From NCBI RefSeq assembly GCF_006476065.1, contig NZ_ML636798.1, forward strand, positions 2,058,207-2,122,206: DNA of 64,000 nt, in the 5' to 3' direction. Made by a program: the position numbers and the translations under genes. The stretch's first letter is position 1, and the number at the start of each line of letters is the position of its first letter. This DNA comes from Cognatiluteimonas lumbrici (GTDB taxonomy: Bacteria; Pseudomonadota; Gammaproteobacteria; Xanthomonadales; Xanthomonadaceae). Below the pieces are notes generated by a model. That model was given only the letters and a program-made list of their open reading frames with translations, was not told the origin of the DNA and searched no databases. Positions 52,668 to 64,000 of this stretch are shown here, in pieces.

Positions 52668-53191
52668 CCGGGGCGCTCGCCATCCGCAGGGCAGGGCCGG
52701 GCGATGCCGCGGCGCTGGCGGAGATCGGCGCGCGCACCTTCGACCTGACCTTCGGGCACCTGTACCCGCCGGAGGACCTGGCGACGTTCCTCGCCGAAAG
52801 CCATTCCGAAGCCGCGTACGCGAAGCTGCTGGGCGATCCGCGTTACGCGCTGTGGTTGCTGGCGGACGCCGGCCGCCCCGTGGGCTACGCGGTGGCCGGG
52901 CCGTGCGGCCTGCCGCACCCGGACGTGCGCCCCCGGGACGGCGAGCTCAAGCGCCTGTATCTGCTCCCGGAAGTGCAGAACGGCGGCTGGGGCGGACGCC
53001 TGTTCGACGAGGCGCTGGCCTGGCTGGAACGCGACGGCCCGCGCCGGCTCTGGATCAGCGTGTGGTCGGAGAATTTCGGGGCGCAGCGCTTCTACGCGCG
53101 CCACGGCTTCGGCAAGGTCGCCGAGTACGAATTCCCGGTCGGGCGCGTGCGCGACATCGAGTTCATGTACCGGCGCGAGCCGGCAGCCTGA
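52664..53191 (+). CDS. GNAT-family N-acetyltransferase
   Basis: A 175-residue protein with [20 protein letters not shown] at the N-terminus, and the acetyl-CoA-binding motif A region [27 protein letters not shown] (Q/RxxGxG/A-like), then [18 protein letters not shown]. Standard GNAT layout; substrate unknown, possibly a small molecule or protein amine. It overlaps the aspS stop by 4 bases and is two bases from the hydrolase gene, so it is co-transcribed with both. Confidence 0.85.
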   Translation: MTGALAIRRAGPGDAAALAEIGARTFDLTFGHLYPPEDLATFLAESHSEAAYAKLLGDPRYALWLLADAGRPVGYAVAGPCGLPHPDVRPRDGELKRLYLLPEVQNGGWGGRLFDEALAWLERDGPRRLWISVWSENFGAQRFYARHGFGKVAEYEFPVGRVRDIEFMYRREPAA

Positions 53192-53193
53192 GC

Positions 53194-53811
53194 ATGGCCG
53201 GCGCGCGCCGCGTGATCCTGCTGCACGGGCTGTGGATGCCCGGGGCCTCGATGCACTGGCTGTCGCTGCAGTTGCGCGACGCCGGCTTCGCGCCCGAGGT
53301 CTTCGGCTACCACAGCGTCGCCGACGGTCCCGACCTTGCGGTCCCGCGCCTGGTGGAGCTGCTGCAGGGCGGCGGCGAGGCCGACATCGTGGCCCACAGC
53401 CTGGGCGGGCTGATCGCGCTGCAGGCGCTGCGCGACGCGCCCGACCTGCCCGTGGGACGGGTGGTGTGCCTGGGGTCGCCGCTGACCGGCAGCGGCGCCG
53501 CGGCCGGCATGCTGCGCTGGTCGCCGACCGCGCCCCTGCTCGGGCGCAGCGCCGGGCTGCTGCGGGAGGGGGTCGGCCGCTGGAGGGGGCGCGCGCAGGT
53601 GGGCGTGGTCGCCGGCTGCGTGCCGCACGGCCTCGGCTCGCTGTTCGCCGGCTTCGACGGCGACCACGACGGCACCGTCGCCGTGGTCGAGACACGGCTG
53701 GAGGGGATCGCCGACCACGTGGTCGTCGAATGCAGCCACAGCGGCCTGCTGTTCTCCGCCGACGCCGCCGCCCAGGCCGTCGCCTTCCTGCGCGAGGGCC
53801 GCTTCCTGTAG
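53194..53811 (+). CDS. Alpha/beta hydrolase
   Basis: A 205-residue alpha/beta hydrolase with [12 protein letters not shown] (oxyanion-hole HG), the nucleophile elbow [10 protein letters not shown], an acidic candidate in [11 protein letters not shown] and a late His in CSHSGLLFS. It resembles small lipase/esterase-like proteins (PGAP1-like/DUF676-type). The substrate is unknown. The TAG stop (53809-53811) is part of the GTAG of a REP element that, with its inverted partner, fills the gap to yebC. Confidence 0.82.
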   Translation: MAGARRVILLHGLWMPGASMHWLSLQLRDAGFAPEVFGYHSVADGPDLAVPRLVELLQGGGEADIVAHSLGGLIALQALRDAPDLPVGRVVCLGSPLTGSGAAAGMLRWSPTAPLLGRSAGLLREGVGRWRGRAQVGVVAGCVPHGLGSLFAGFDGDHDGTVAVVETRLEGIADHVVVECSHSGLLFSADAAAQAVAFLREGRFL

Positions 53812-53832
53812 GAGCGGCGCTTGCGCCGCGAT
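53808..53832 (+). repeat. REP element (type 1, forward) supplying the hydrolase stop
   Basis: 25 bp GTAG palindrome whose TAG ends the hydrolase gene; first member of an inverted pair. Confidence 0.87.
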
Positions 53833-53838
53833 CGGGCT

Positions 53839-53863
53839 GTCGCGGCGCAAGCGCCGCTCCTAC
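53839..53863 (-). repeat. REP element (type 1, reverse) upstream of yebC
   Basis: Inverted partner, six bases from the forward copy; the pair (53808-53863) can fold into one long hairpin in the transcript between the hydrolase and yebC. Confidence 0.87.
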
Positions 53864-53907
53864 AAGGGTAGAATCCGCGTCTTTCAACGGGTTTGCAGGT
53901 CGCAGCA

Positions 53908-54636
53908 ATGGGCAGAGGTCCTTCCATCGAGGCGCGCAAGAACGCCGAGGACGCGCGCCGCGGCAAGATCTTCACCAAGATCATCCGCGAGATCTCCGTC
54001 GCGGCCCGGGCCGGCGGCGGCGACCCGGCCGGCAACCCGCGCCTGCGCAGCGCCATCGACAAGGGCCTGTCGGCCAACATGTCGAAGGACGTGATCGAGC
54101 GCGCGATCAAGAAGGCCACCGGCGAGCTCGAGGGCGTCGAGTACGAGGAGGTGCGCTACGAGGGCTACGCCCCTGGCGGCGTCGCCGTGATCGTCGACTG
54201 CCTCACCGACAACCGCGTGCGCACCGTCGCCGACGTGCGCCACGCCTTCGGCAAGTTCGGCGGCAACATGGGTACCGAGGGCTCGGTCGCCTTCATGTTC
54301 CGCAAGCTCGGCGTGCTCTCGTTCGCGCAGGGCGTGGACGAGGATGCGCTCACCGGGGCCGCGATCGAGGCCGGCGCCGACGACGTGGTGGTGCACGACA
54401 ACGGCGCCATCGACGTGCTCACCGCGCCGGAGGCCTTCGGCGAGGTCAAGGCGGCGATGGAGGCGGCCGGGTTCAGGGCCGACATCGCCGAGGTCGCCAT
54501 GCGCGCCGACAACGACGTGGTGGTCGAGGGCGAGACCGCGGAGCAGGTGGCGAAGCTGCTGCGCTGGCTCGAGGACATGGACGACGTGCAGGCGGTCCAC
54601 TCCAACGCCGACCTCGGCGACGCCGCTTACGCGTAA
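53908..54636 (+). CDS. yebC: YebC/PmpR-family regulator (TACO1-like)
   Basis: A 242-residue protein opening [19 protein letters not shown] and continuing [21 protein letters not shown], the family hallmark, with [15 protein letters not shown] and [20 protein letters not shown]. Members have been described as transcription regulators and, more recently, as ribosome-associated translation factors. The gene directly before ruvC is the conserved location. The second of two ATGs (53908) gives the standard N-terminus. Confidence 0.95.
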   Translation: MGRGPSIEARKNAEDARRGKIFTKIIREISVAARAGGGDPAGNPRLRSAIDKGLSANMSKDVIERAIKKATGELEGVEYEEVRYEGYAPGGVAVIVDCLTDNRVRTVADVRHAFGKFGGNMGTEGSVAFMFRKLGVLSFAQGVDEDALTGAAIEAGADDVVVHDNGAIDVLTAPEAFGEVKAAMEAAGFRADIAEVAMRADNDVVVEGETAEQVAKLLRWLEDMDDVQAVHSNADLGDAAYA

Positions 54637-54645
54637 GCTGGGGCC

Positions 54646-55173
54646 GTGATCCGCATCCTCGGCATCGACCCAGGCTCCCAGCGCACCGGCATCGGCGTCA
54701 TCGACGTGGACGACGCCGGGCGCTGCCGCTACGTCCACGCGCAGGCCCTGGTGCTGCTCGGGGCCGAGGATTTCCCGTCGCGGCTCGGGCTGCTGTGCGA
54801 AGGCCTCGAGGCGCTGCTCGACCAGTGGCAGCCGCAGCAGGTCGCGATCGAGACGGTGTTCATGGACAAGTCCGCGACCTCGGCGCTGAAGCTGGGGCAC
54901 GCGCGTGGCGCGGCGCTGGCGACGGTGGTGCGGCGCCACCTGCCGGTGAGCGAGTACGCGCCGCGCCTGATCAAGCAGTCCCTGGTCGGCCGCGGTGCCG
55001 CCGAGAAGGCCCAGGTGCAGCACATGGTGCGCCTGTTGCTGAACCTGGCCGATGCCAGGCTGCAGGCCGACGCCGCCGACGCGCTGGCGGTGGCCCTCAC
55101 CCACGCGCACATGAGCGCGACCGCCACCCGCACCGGCGTGGCGACGGCATTGTTGCGGAGGCGGGGAGCATGA
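54646..55173 (+). CDS. ruvC: Holliday junction endodeoxyribonuclease RuvC
   Basis: A 175-residue resolvase that cuts Holliday junctions in recombination repair. Catalytic acidic residues are in [14 protein letters not shown] (Asp), [22 protein letters not shown] (Glu) and near the C-terminus [14 protein letters not shown] (two Asp). The GTG start lies nine bases after the yebC stop. The end overlaps ruvA by ATGA. Confidence 0.97.
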   Translation: MIRILGIDPGSQRTGIGVIDVDDAGRCRYVHAQALVLLGAEDFPSRLGLLCEGLEALLDQWQPQQVAIETVFMDKSATSALKLGHARGAALATVVRRHLPVSEYAPRLIKQSLVGRGAAEKAQVQHMVRLLLNLADARLQADAADALAVALTHAHMSATATRTGVATALLRRRGA

Positions 55174-55760
55174 TCGGACGCCTGAAGGGCCTCCTGGTGC
55201 ACAAGCAGCCGCCGTGGCTGGTGGTGGACGTCAACGGCGTCGGCTACGAGCTGGAGGCGCCGATGAGCACGTTCTACGACCTGCCCGACGTCGGGCGCGA
55301 GGTCGCGCTGTTCACGCATTACGCACAGAAGGAGGACAGCGTGTCGTTGTACGGCTTCCTGCGCGAGGGCGAGCGGCGGCTGTTCCGCGACCTGCAGAAG
55401 GTCTCGGGCATCGGCGCGAAGATCGCGCTGGCGGTGCTGTCCGGCGCCAGCGTGGAGGAGTTCGCGCGGCTGGTGCAGACCTCGGACGTGACCGCGCTGA
55501 CCCGCATTCCCGGCATCGGCAAGAAGACCGCCGAGCGCATGGTGGTGGAGTTGCGCGACCGCGCGGCCGACCTCGGCACGGGCGGCGGCCCGCTCCCGGG
55601 CGGCGGCGTGCCGGCGGACCCGCAATCCGAGGCCACGGTGGCGCTGCAGCAGCTCGGCTACAAGCCTGCGGACGCGGCGCGCATGGCCCGCGACGCCGCC
55701 GCCGCCGGCGACGACGCAGCCGCCATCATCCGCAAGGCGTTACAGTCCGCGCTTCGCTGA
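55170..55760 (+). CDS. ruvA: Holliday junction branch-migration protein RuvA
   Basis: A 196-residue protein forming the tetramer that holds the junction. Domain I starts [15 protein letters not shown]; domain II has the two helix-hairpin-helix motifs [16 protein letters not shown] and [19 protein letters not shown]; domain III at the end ([18 protein letters not shown]) contacts RuvB. It is separated from ruvB by kup and an LLM oxidoreductase gene, all on the same strand. Confidence 0.97.
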   Translation: MIGRLKGLLVHKQPPWLVVDVNGVGYELEAPMSTFYDLPDVGREVALFTHYAQKEDSVSLYGFLREGERRLFRDLQKVSGIGAKIALAVLSGASVEEFARLVQTSDVTALTRIPGIGKKTAERMVVELRDRAADLGTGGGPLPGGGVPADPQSEATVALQQLGYKPADAARMARDAAAAGDDAAAIIRKALQSALR

Positions 55761-55772
55761 GCGGGAGCCCGC

Positions 55773-57680
55773 ATGTCCAAGACCGCGCACACGCCACGCG
55801 ACCGCCGCGCCGCGGGCGGCAAGGCCAGCGCCGGCCTGGTCGTCGCCGCGATCGGCGTGGTGTTCGGGGACATCGGCACCAGCCCGCTGTACACCGTCAA
55901 GCAGGCCTTCGGCCCGCACTACGGGCTGTCGCCGACCCACGACACCGTGATCGGCCTGCTGTCGCTGGTGTTCTGGGCGCTGATGCTGGTGGTGACGATC
56001 AAGTACGTCACCATCATCATGCGCGCCGACAACGAGGGCGAGGGCGGCATCATGGCGCTGATGACGCTGGCCCAGCGCACGCTCAAGCCCGGCTCGCGTT
56101 CCACCTACCTGGTCGGGATCCTCGGCATCTTCGGCGCCTCGCTGTTCTTCGGCGACGGCGTGATCACGCCGGCGATCTCGGTGCTGTCCGCGGTCGAGGG
56201 CCTGGAGGTGGTGGCGCCGAGCCTGCACCACTGGGTGGTGCCGATCGTGGTGGTGGTGCTGACCGGCGTGTTCGTGGCCCAGCGCTACGGCACCGAGAAG
56301 GTCGGCAAGGTCTTCGGGCCGGTGATGGTGCTCTGGTTCCTGGTGCTGGCGGTGCTGGGCGCGATCAACCTCACCCACGAGCCCGAGGTACTGAAGGCGA
56401 TCAACCCGTGGTGGGCGATCCACTTCTTCGCCACCCATCATTTCCACGGCATCTTCATCCTCGGCGCGGTGGTGCTGGCGGTGACCGGCGGCGAGGCGCT
56501 GTACACCGACATGGGCCACTTCGGCGCCCGGCCGATCCGGCGCGGCTGGTACTTCTTCGTGCTGCCGGCGCTGATGCTCAACTACCTGGGGCAGGGCGCG
56601 CTGCTGCTCGAGGACCCGGCGGCGATCCGCAACCCGTTCTACTTCGGCGTGCCGGAGTGGGCGCGCTGGCCGGTGATCGCGCTCGCCACCGCCGCCACCG
56701 TGATCGCCTCGCAGGCGGTGATCACCGGCGCGTTCTCGATCTCGCGCCAGGCCATGCAGCTCGGCTACATCCCGCGCATGGCGATCAAGCACACCTCGCA
56801 GGAGACGATCGGGCAGATCTACATCCCCGGCATCAACTGGATGCTGATGGTGCTGGTGCTCGGGCTGGTGCTGAGCTTCGGCAGCTCGACCGCGCTGGCC
56901 ACGGCCTACGGCATCTCGGTGTCGGCGACGATGCTGATCGACACCCTGCTGCTGGCGCTGGTGGCGCGCGCGTTGTGGCCGAAGGCGCGCAACTGGGTGC
57001 TGCCGCTGTGCCTGGTGTTCCTGGTCGCCGACCTCGGCTTCCTGGTCGCCAACGGCGCCAAGATCCTCGACGGCGGCTGGTTCCCGGTGGTGCTGGGCAT
57101 CGTGCTGTTCACGCTGCTGCGCACCTGGCGCCGCGGCCGCGAGCTGCTGTACCAGGAGATCCGCAAGGAGGGCATCCAGCTCGACAGCTTCCTGCCCGGG
57201 CTGATGCTGGCGCCGCCGGTCCGCGTGCCCGGCACGGCGGTGTTCCTGATCGCGCAGCAGGGCATGGTCCCGCAGGCCCTGCTGCACAACCTCAAGCACA
57301 ACAAGGTGCTGCACGAGCGCAACGTGTTCCTCACCGTGGAGACACTCGACGTGCCCTACGCTCCGGCGGACCAGCGCCTGAGGATGGAGCCCATCGGCGA
57401 CGACTTCCACCGCGTCACCGTGCGCTTCGGCTTCATGGAGACGCCCGACGTGCCGCTGGCGCTGATGCGTTCCTGCGACGCCAACGGCATGTATTTCGAC
57501 CCGATGGACACCACCTACTTCGCCAGCCGCGAGAACGTGGTCGCGCGCCGTCGCGGCGGCATGCCGATGTGGCGCGACAAGCTGTTCGCGGTGATGCACC
57601 GCAACGCCGCGCCGGCCACCGGTTTCTTCCGGATCCCGGGCAACCGGCTGGTCGAGCTGGGCGCGCAAGTGGAGATCTGA
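55773..57680 (+). CDS. kup: Low-affinity potassium transporter Kup
   Basis: A 635-residue inner-membrane K+/H+ symporter of the KUP/HAK family with about 12 helices and a soluble C-terminal domain. The N-terminal signature [21 protein letters not shown] is clear, followed by [33 protein letters not shown] and [13 protein letters not shown]. It lies 12 bases after ruvA and one base before the LLM gene, inside the ruv region. Confidence 0.97.
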   Translation: MSKTAHTPRDRRAAGGKASAGLVVAAIGVVFGDIGTSPLYTVKQAFGPHYGLSPTHDTVIGLLSLVFWALMLVVTIKYVTIIMRADNEGEGGIMALMTLAQRTLKPGSRSTYLVGILGIFGASLFFGDGVITPAISVLSAVEGLEVVAPSLHHWVVPIVVVVLTGVFVAQRYGTEKVGKVFGPVMVLWFLVLAVLGAINLTHEPEVLKAINPWWAIHFFATHHFHGIFILGAVVLAVTGGEALYTDMGHFGARPIRRGWYFFVLPALMLNYLGQGALLLEDPAAIRNPFYFGVPEWARWPVIALATAATVIASQAVITGAFSISRQAMQLGYIPRMAIKHTSQETIGQIYIPGINWMLMVLVLGLVLSFGSSTALATAYGISVSATMLIDTLLLALVARALWPKARNWVLPLCLVFLVADLGFLVANGAKILDGGWFPVVLGIVLFTLLRTWRRGRELLYQEIRKEGIQLDSFLPGLMLAPPVRVPGTAVFLIAQQGMVPQALLHNLKHNKVLHERNVFLTVETLDVPYAPADQRLRMEPIGDDFHRVTVRFGFMETPDVPLALMRSCDANGMYFDPMDTTYFASRENVVARRRGGMPMWRDKLFAVMHRNAAPATGFFRIPGNRLVELGAQVEI

Positions 57681-57681
57681 G

Positions 57682-58668
<987 letters not shown>

Positions 58669-58672
58669 GGGC

Positions 58673-59710
58673 ATGAACGACGAGCTCCCCAGCGACCGCA
58701 TCATCGCCGCCGGCGCCACCCGCGAGGACGAGGCGGTCGAGGCCTCGATCCGGCCGAAGCGGCTGGACGAGTACCTCGGCCAGCAGCCGGTGCGCGAGCA
58801 GCTCGGGATCTACATCGAGGCCGCCCGCGCCCGCGGCGAGGCCATGGACCACGTGCTGATCTTCGGCCCGCCCGGCCTCGGCAAGACCACCCTCAGCCAC
58901 GTCATCGCCAACGAGCTCGGGGTCGGGCTGCGGGTGACCTCGGGGCCGGTGATCGAAAAGGCCGGCGACCTGGCCGCGCTGCTGACCAACCTGCAGCCGC
59001 ACGACGTGCTGTTCATCGACGAGATCCACCGGCTGTCGCCGGCGGTGGAGGAAGTGCTGTACCCGGCGATGGAGGACTTCCAGCTCGACATCATGATCGG
59101 CGAGGGTCCGGCCGCGCGTTCGATCAAGCTCGACCTGCCGCCGTTCACCCTGGTCGGCGCGACTACCCGCGCCGGGCTGCTGACCGCGCCGCTGCGCGAC
59201 CGCTTCGGCATCGTCCAGCGGCTGGAGTTCTATTCGCCCGAGGAGCTCACCCGGATCGTGCGCCGCTCCGCGCAGATCCTCGGCATCGCCTGCGAGCCGG
59301 AGGGCGCGGCCGCGATCGCGCGCCGCTCGCGCGGCACCCCGCGCATCGCCAACCGGCTGTTGCGCCGGGTCCGCGACTTCGCCCAGGTGCGCGCCGCCGG
59401 CCACATCGACGACGTCACCGCGCAGGCGGCGATGGAGATGCTGCAGGTGGACCCGCAGGGTTTCGACGAACTCGACCGGCGCCTGCTGCGCACGATCGTG
59501 GACGCCTTCGACGGCGGCCCGGTCGGGGTCGAGTCGCTGGCCGCGTCGCTGAGCGAGGAACGCGGCACGCTCGAGGACGTCATCGAGCCCTACCTGATCC
59601 AGCAGGGCTACCTGGTGCGGACGGCGCGCGGGCGTATGGCGACCCACAAGGCGTACCGCCACCTGGGCCTGAAGCCCAAGGCCGGCGCCTCCGACCTGTT
59701 CGGGTCTTAG
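58673..59710 (+). CDS. ruvB: Holliday junction branch-migration ATPase RuvB
   Basis: A 345-residue AAA+ motor that drives branch migration with RuvA. It has [18 protein letters not shown], Walker [17 protein letters not shown], Walker [14 protein letters not shown], sensor 1 [18 protein letters not shown] and the arginine finger region, then [17 protein letters not shown] and a winged-helix end ([17 protein letters not shown]). Its start is four bases after the LLM gene. ybgC follows after three bases. Confidence 0.98.
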   Translation: MNDELPSDRIIAAGATREDEAVEASIRPKRLDEYLGQQPVREQLGIYIEAARARGEAMDHVLIFGPPGLGKTTLSHVIANELGVGLRVTSGPVIEKAGDLAALLTNLQPHDVLFIDEIHRLSPAVEEVLYPAMEDFQLDIMIGEGPAARSIKLDLPPFTLVGATTRAGLLTAPLRDRFGIVQRLEFYSPEELTRIVRRSAQILGIACEPEGAAAIARRSRGTPRIANRLLRRVRDFAQVRAAGHIDDVTAQAAMEMLQVDPQGFDELDRRLLRTIVDAFDGGPVGVESLAASLSEERGTLEDVIEPYLIQQGYLVRTARGRMATHKAYRHLGLKPKAGASDLFGS

Positions 59711-59713
59711 CCT

Positions 59714-60121
59714 ATGTTCAGCTTCCAGGTCCGCGTCTACTGGGAAGATACCGATGCCGGCGGAGTGGTCTACCACGCGCAGTACCTGGCGTTCCTGGAA
59801 CGTGCGCGCAGCGAGTGGCTGCGCGCGCTGGGCCGGGGCCAGGACGCGCTGCGCAGCGAGCACGACCTGGTGTTCGCGGTGCGCGCGATGCAGGTGGACT
59901 TCCGCGCGCCGGCGCGGCTGGACGATGCGTTGCAGGTCACCTGCGCGCTGCGCGAATGCCGCCGCGCGAGCCTGGTGTTCGCGCAGGAGGTGCGCCGCGA
60001 CGGCGCCCTGCTGCTCGACGCCACGGTGCGGGTGGCGGCACTGAACGCGTCCGATTTCCGGCCGCGCGCCATCCCGGAGCCCCTGCTGCGGGAACTGCAG
60101 GCCCTGCAGGGCGTCGAATAG
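59714..60121 (+). CDS. ybgC: Acyl-CoA thioesterase YbgC (Tol-Pal associated)
   Basis: A 135-residue hotdog-fold thioesterase with VYWEDTDAGGVVYHAQYLAFLERARSEWL, which contains the catalytic Asp of the 4-hydroxybenzoyl-CoA thioesterase signature, and DFRAPARLDDALQV. It is the usual first gene of the tol-pal cluster and may act on phospholipid-related acyl chains. A 42-base gap separates it from tolQ. Confidence 0.94.
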   Translation: MFSFQVRVYWEDTDAGGVVYHAQYLAFLERARSEWLRALGRGQDALRSEHDLVFAVRAMQVDFRAPARLDDALQVTCALRECRRASLVFAQEVRRDGALLLDATVRVAALNASDFRPRAIPEPLLRELQALQGVE

Positions 60122-60163
60122 CCGTCACACCACACACGCAAAGCCATCGAGGGAGCGACACGC

Positions 60164-60946
60164 ATGACATTACTGGCCGCCCTGCAGAGTGCCGCCGAAG
60201 CCCTGCCGGAAGACGCACCGGCGACCGCAGCGCAGCTCGCGGCCGACGCGGCCCCCGTCGCCCAGGACGGCATCGACATGCTGCAGCTGATCCTGCACGC
60301 GAGCATCCCGGTGCAGCTGGTGATGCTGCTGCTGCTGTTCGGCTCGGTCGCCTCGTGGGTGATCATCTTCCGCAAGAAGCGCCTGCTCGACCGCGCCGAA
60401 GCCGAGGCCGACCGCTTCGAGGAGCGCTTCTGGTCCGGCGCCGAACTGTCCAAGCTGTACGCCGCCGCCACCGAGCGCAACCGCGACATCGAGGGCCTGG
60501 AGGCGATCTTCGAGGGCGGTTACCGCGAGTTCCACCGCATCCGCCAGCGCCGCGGCGTGGACGGGCGGATGCAGCTCGAGGGTGCGCAACGCGCGATGCG
60601 CGCGGCGGCCTCGCGTGAGCTCGACGGGCTCGAGCGCAACCTCGAGTTCCTCGCCAACGTCGGCTCGATCGCACCTTACGTCGGCCTGTTCGGCACGGTC
60701 TGGGGAATCATGGTCTCGTTCCAGGGCCTGGCCAACGTCAAGGAGGCGACCATCGCCACGGTCGCGCCGGGCATCTCCGAGGCGCTGATCGCGACCGCGA
60801 TGGGCCTGTTCGCCGCGATCCCCGCGGTCTGGGCGTACAACCGCTTCGCCACCCGCGTGGAACGCACTTCGGTGCGCTACGACACCTTCTCCGAGGAGTT
60901 CTCCTCGATCCTGCAGCGCCAGGCCCACCTCGACGACGAGGACTGA
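60164..60946 (+). CDS. tolQ: Tol-Pal system protein TolQ
   Basis: A 260-residue inner-membrane protein of the ExbB/MotA family. Three helices are visible: VQLVMLLLLFGSVASWVIIF, then after a long cytoplasmic loop IAPYVGLFGTVWGIMVSFQGL and GISEALIATAMGLFAAIPAVWAYN. With TolR it forms the proton channel that energises TolA. About 40 residues at the N-terminus before the first helix are longer than usual and Ala-rich. tolR follows three bases later. Confidence 0.96.
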   Translation: MTLLAALQSAAEALPEDAPATAAQLAADAAPVAQDGIDMLQLILHASIPVQLVMLLLLFGSVASWVIIFRKKRLLDRAEAEADRFEERFWSGAELSKLYAAATERNRDIEGLEAIFEGGYREFHRIRQRRGVDGRMQLEGAQRAMRAAASRELDGLERNLEFLANVGSIAPYVGLFGTVWGIMVSFQGLANVKEATIATVAPGISEALIATAMGLFAAIPAVWAYNRFATRVERTSVRYDTFSEEFSSILQRQAHLDDED

Positions 60947-60949
60947 GCC

Positions 60950-61401
<452 letters not shown>

Positions 61402-61405
<4 letters not shown>

Positions 61406-62358
61406 GGGAAACGCGCGCCGACACCAGCCGTGCGGTGGTTGCGGCGCTGTTGCTGCACGCGCTGCTGTTCGCGCTGATGTTCGCCGGCATGTGGTGGACC
61501 CGCCGGGCCGCGCCGGTGTCGGCCGCCGGGCCGGTGATCGAGGCCGACCTCGTGGACCCGCGCGCACTGTCGGCGCCGATGCGCGCGGCCCTGGACGAGC
61601 CCGCAACGCCGCCGCCCGAACCGGTGGCCGAGCCGGAGCCGGAACCGGTGGCGCCGCCGCCGCAGCCCGAACCCGAGCCGGTGCCGCAGGACTCGCCGGT
61701 GGAGCCGCAGCCGGCCCCGCAGGAAGTGCTGCCGGAGCCGGACACCCGCCAGCAGGAGCGGGTCGCGGCGGAAGCCGAAGCCGCGCGCCGCGCCGAGCGC
61801 GAGCAGGAGGAGCGCCGCCGCCAGGAGCAGGCGGACCTGACCGAGCGCAAGCGCCAGGAAGAGGCCGAGAAGCAGCGGCGCCTGGCCGAGCAGCAGGCGA
61901 AACAGAAGGAGATCGCCGACCGGTTGGCGAAGATCCGCGCCGAACGCGAGAAGGCGGAGCGCGCCGAGCGCCTGGCCCAGCAGCGCCTGCAGCAGATCCG
62001 CGACGCCCAGGCCCGCTCGCAGGCGTCCTCGGACTCGACCGCCAGCCCACCGCCCGGCAACGATGGCACCGATCCCGACCTGCTCGCCCGCTACATCGCC
62101 GCGCTCAACGCCGCCATCGTCCAGAACTGGACCCGCCCCGAGACGGTGCCACTGGGCCAGCGCTGCAAGATCGTGATCCGGCAGGTCCCCGGCGGGACCG
62201 TGATCGATGCGGACGTCGACCCCAGCTGCCCCTACGACGACCTGGGCCGGCGCTCCATCGAGGCCGCCGTGCTCAAGGCCCAGCCGCTCCCCTATGCCGG
62301 CTTCGAGCCGGTGTTCAACCGCACCCTGATCCTCAACTTCCAGGCCGCCGACCGCTAG
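61402..62358 (+). CDS. tolA: Tol-Pal system protein TolA (TonB-like)
   Basis: A 318-residue protein spanning the periplasm. One N-terminal helix (AVVAALLLHALLFALMFAGMWW) anchors it, followed by a Pro/Glu-rich stretch (EPEPEPVAPPPQ), a long charged coiled coil (about residues 110-215, Glu/Arg/Lys/Gln/Ala) and the C-terminal domain (LARYIAALNAAIVQNWTRPE and CKIVIRQVPGGTVIDADVD) that contacts TolB and Pal. Length and layout are normal. Confidence 0.94.
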
Positions 62359-62463
62359 CCCGCGGCGCCGGTGCGCCTCCATTCATCTTTGAGAGTGCCT
62401 TCACGGCCAAGCTGTTAACACTCCTTGCTCTTGACTGAATCCGAACCAGACCCGGACGTGACG

Positions 62464-63792
62464 ATGACCCGACTGCCGCGCGTGTCCCTCCCCGCCTTCC
62501 TGCTGCTGCTGGCGCTGCTCGTCCCGGCGGCCGCCGTCGCGCAGGAACGCGGGCTGGAGATCGACATCATCGGCGGCAATGCATCGGCGCTTCCGATCGC
62601 GGTGGTGCCGATGCCGTACCAGGGCAGCGGCGCCGCGCCGGACACCGACATCGCCTCGGTGGTCGCCTCCGACCTTGCGCGCTCGGGCCAGTTCCGCACC
62701 CTGCCGGCGCGCGACATGGTGCAGCGCCCGACCCGCGGCAGCGAGGTGGACTACCCGGCCTGGCGCCTGCTCAAGCAGGACTTCCTGGTCGTCGGGCGCG
62801 TGCTCGACGCCGGCGGCGGCAGCTACCGGGTCGAGTACGAACTGTTCGACGTAGCCAAGCAGGAGCGCCTGCTCGGCTTCGCCATGACCAGCCGCGCCGA
62901 CGCCATGCGCGACGTCGCCCACCAGATCGCCGACGCCATCTACGAGAAGATCCTCGGCGTGCGCGGTGCGTTCTGGACCCGCATCGCCTACGTCACCGCC
63001 AGCGGCGTCGGCCCCGGCACCCAGTACGCGCTGATGGTGGCCGACTCCGACGGCTGGAACCCGCAGACCGTAGTGCGCTCGGGCGAACCGCTGCTGTCGC
63101 CCTCGTGGAGCCCGGACGGGCGCAAGCTGGCCTATGTCAGCTTCGAGCGCGGCAATTCCTCGATCTACATCCAGGAGATCGCCACCGGCGCGCGCGAGCT
63201 GGTCGCCAGCTTCCGCGGCATCAACGGCGCGCCGGCGTTCTCGCCGGACGGCCGCAGGCTGGCGCTGACGCTGTCGAAGTCCGGCAACCCGGAGATCTAC
63301 GTGATGGACCTGGCCAGCCGCGCGCTGACCCAGGTGACCCGCCAGTTCGGCATCGACACCTCGCCCGCGTGGAGCGCCGACGGCAACACCCTCTATTTCA
63401 CCTCGGACCGCGGCGGCAAGCCGCAGATCTACCAGGTGCCGGCGAGCGGCGGCAGCGCCACCCGCGTGACCTTCCAGGGCAGCTACAACGCCGACCCGGT
63501 GGTCTCGTTCGACGGCCAGAAGCTGGCGACCACCCAGGGCAGCGGCAACACCTACCGCATCGCGCTGATGGACCGCAGCCTGGGCTCGCCGCGCTGGTCC
63601 ATGCTGTCGCCGGGCTCGATGGACGAGTCGCCCAGCTTCGCCCCGAATGCCAGCATGCTGCTCTACGCCGCCAAGGAAGGCGGTCGCGGCGTGCTGTATG
63701 CCGTGTCTGCCGATGCCCGCGTGCGCCAGCGACTGGTGCTCGCGGACGGCGACGTGCGCGAACCGGCCTGGGGGCCCTACCGCGCGCGCTGA
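62464..63792 (+). CDS. tolB: Tol-Pal system beta-propeller protein TolB
   Basis: A 442-residue periplasmic protein. Signal peptide [19 protein letters not shown] is cleaved; the N-terminal domain ([19 protein letters not shown]) precedes a six-bladed WD40-like propeller with repeats such as [34 protein letters not shown] and [20 protein letters not shown]. It cycles between TolA and Pal. The ATG at 62464 gives the proper signal peptide. A 105-base gap after tolA has no clear promoter. Confidence 0.97.
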   Translation: MTRLPRVSLPAFLLLLALLVPAAAVAQERGLEIDIIGGNASALPIAVVPMPYQGSGAAPDTDIASVVASDLARSGQFRTLPARDMVQRPTRGSEVDYPAWRLLKQDFLVVGRVLDAGGGSYRVEYELFDVAKQERLLGFAMTSRADAMRDVAHQIADAIYEKILGVRGAFWTRIAYVTASGVGPGTQYALMVADSDGWNPQTVVRSGEPLLSPSWSPDGRKLAYVSFERGNSSIYIQEIATGARELVASFRGINGAPAFSPDGRRLALTLSKSGNPEIYVMDLASRALTQVTRQFGIDTSPAWSADGNTLYFTSDRGGKPQIYQVPASGGSATRVTFQGSYNADPVVSFDGQKLATTQGSGNTYRIALMDRSLGSPRWSMLSPGSMDESPSFAPNASMLLYAAKEGGRGVLYAVSADARVRQRLVLADGDVREPAWGPYRAR

Positions 63793-63830
63793 GTCGTCCC
63801 CACCCACCCGCGAATTGACGAGGATTTGCC

Positions 63831-64000
63831 ATGAATGCCACGAGTCGAGTTCTGCTGGTCGCGCTGCTCTGCACCGCGGCCGTCGCCTGCTCCAAGAAGG
63901 TCAAGGAAGCGCCGCCCGTCGCCGACACCACGCCGCCGCCGGTCACCCAGCCGGTCACCGACGACGGCCTGTACGGTCCGGAAGACCTGGATACCGACAG
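63831..64000 (+). CDS. pal: Peptidoglycan-associated lipoprotein Pal (N-terminal fragment)
   Basis: The first 56 codons; the gene leaves the window at the right edge. A lipoprotein signal with lipobox AVAC (C20) is followed by SKKVKEAPPVADTTPPP, a short Pro-rich linker that precedes the OmpA-like peptidoglycan-binding domain in Pal. That domain is not visible. Its place 38 bases after tolB, with a GAGGA ribosome-binding site, supports the assignment. Confidence 0.88.
   Translation, partial: MNATSRVLLVALLCTAAVACSKKVKEAPPVADTTPPPVTQPVTDDGLYGPEDLDTD

Noticed and set aside
62359-62463. A promoter in the tolA-tolB gap
   Set aside because: TTGAGA is present but the best -10 (TGTTAA, 18-base spacer) matches poorly; not enough to call.

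Overview
This window looks like chromosomal DNA of a very GC-rich gammaproteobacterium of the Xanthomonadaceae/Lysobacteraceae (Luteimonas/Lysobacter-like). The clues are a pilC-pilB-pilA-pilR locus interrupted by glycan genes, a SAM-riboswitch-led metX-metB-hom operon, the order yebC-ruvC-ruvA-kup-LLM oxidoreductase-ruvB-ybgC-tolQRAB-pal, and many short GTAG-type palindromes (REP elements) of the kind described in Stenotrophomonas and Xanthomonas. The genus is inferred from gene order and protein resemblance, not from a marker gene. I see no rRNA, tRNA, CRISPR array, insertion sequence or prophage. Genes are packed tightly, with many ATGA, GTGA or TGATG start/stop overlaps, and no gene-free gap exceeds 300 bases.

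Layout. 1-18.4 kb: type IV pilus locus (pilC fragment, pilB, pilA, pilR) enclosing a glycan island. The island holds a dolichyl-phosphate-mannose-synthase-like GT2, other GT2 and GT4 glycosyltransferases, two methyltransferases, UDP-galactopyranose mutase, a DUF115 protein, a flippase-like protein and two tandem multispanning GT-C-like/TPR proteins directly downstream of pilA. I infer that it builds and attaches a glycan, possibly containing galactofuranose, to the pilin or cell surface. pilA has a sigma-54 promoter and sits next to the gene for its expected activator PilR; no pilS lies beside pilR. 18.4-19.2 kb: a toxin-antitoxin module whose antitoxin joins a ribbon-helix-helix domain to HicB, followed by HicA. 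19.2-24.3 kb: SAM-I riboswitch and metX-metB-hom, then convergent sdaA and a small glutaredoxin-like gene. 24.3-26.1 kb: yceI-cytochrome b561-yceI operon. 26.2-29.8 kb: a large hybrid sensor kinase overlapping hemE tail to tail. 29.7-32.7 kb: aroK-aroB-WGR-hemE. 32.8-37.3 kb: nadE, bamD, rluD and a YfiH-family gene. 37.4-41.4 kb: otsB-GH15-otsA trehalose operon. 41.5-50.8 kb: clpB with a sigma-32-type promoter, two cation/proton antiporters, an ABC-F ATPase, a lipoprotein, a SIMPL protein and an FmdB-like gene. 50.9-64 kb: aspS, GNAT, hydrolase, yebC, the ruv genes with kup and a flavin oxidoreductase between ruvA and ruvB, and the Tol-Pal operon, cut in pal.

The most unusual signal is the relation of short repeats to coding sequence. 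Twelve copies of a GTAG-type REP, three of a related GTGGGAG palindrome and three of a 54-58 bp composite palindrome were found. In five genes (grx, yceI, aroB, a CPA2 antiporter, a hydrolase) the TAG stop is the TAG of the REP's GTAG; in a sixth (yfiH) it is the edge of a separate 109 bp inverted-repeat element. In five genes (pilR, hom, sdaA, yfiH, ABC-F) repeats lie in frame inside the ORF and add low-complexity peptides. The second main signal is the RHH-HicB fusion, with an internal ribosome-binding site and a palindrome over its own -10 box.
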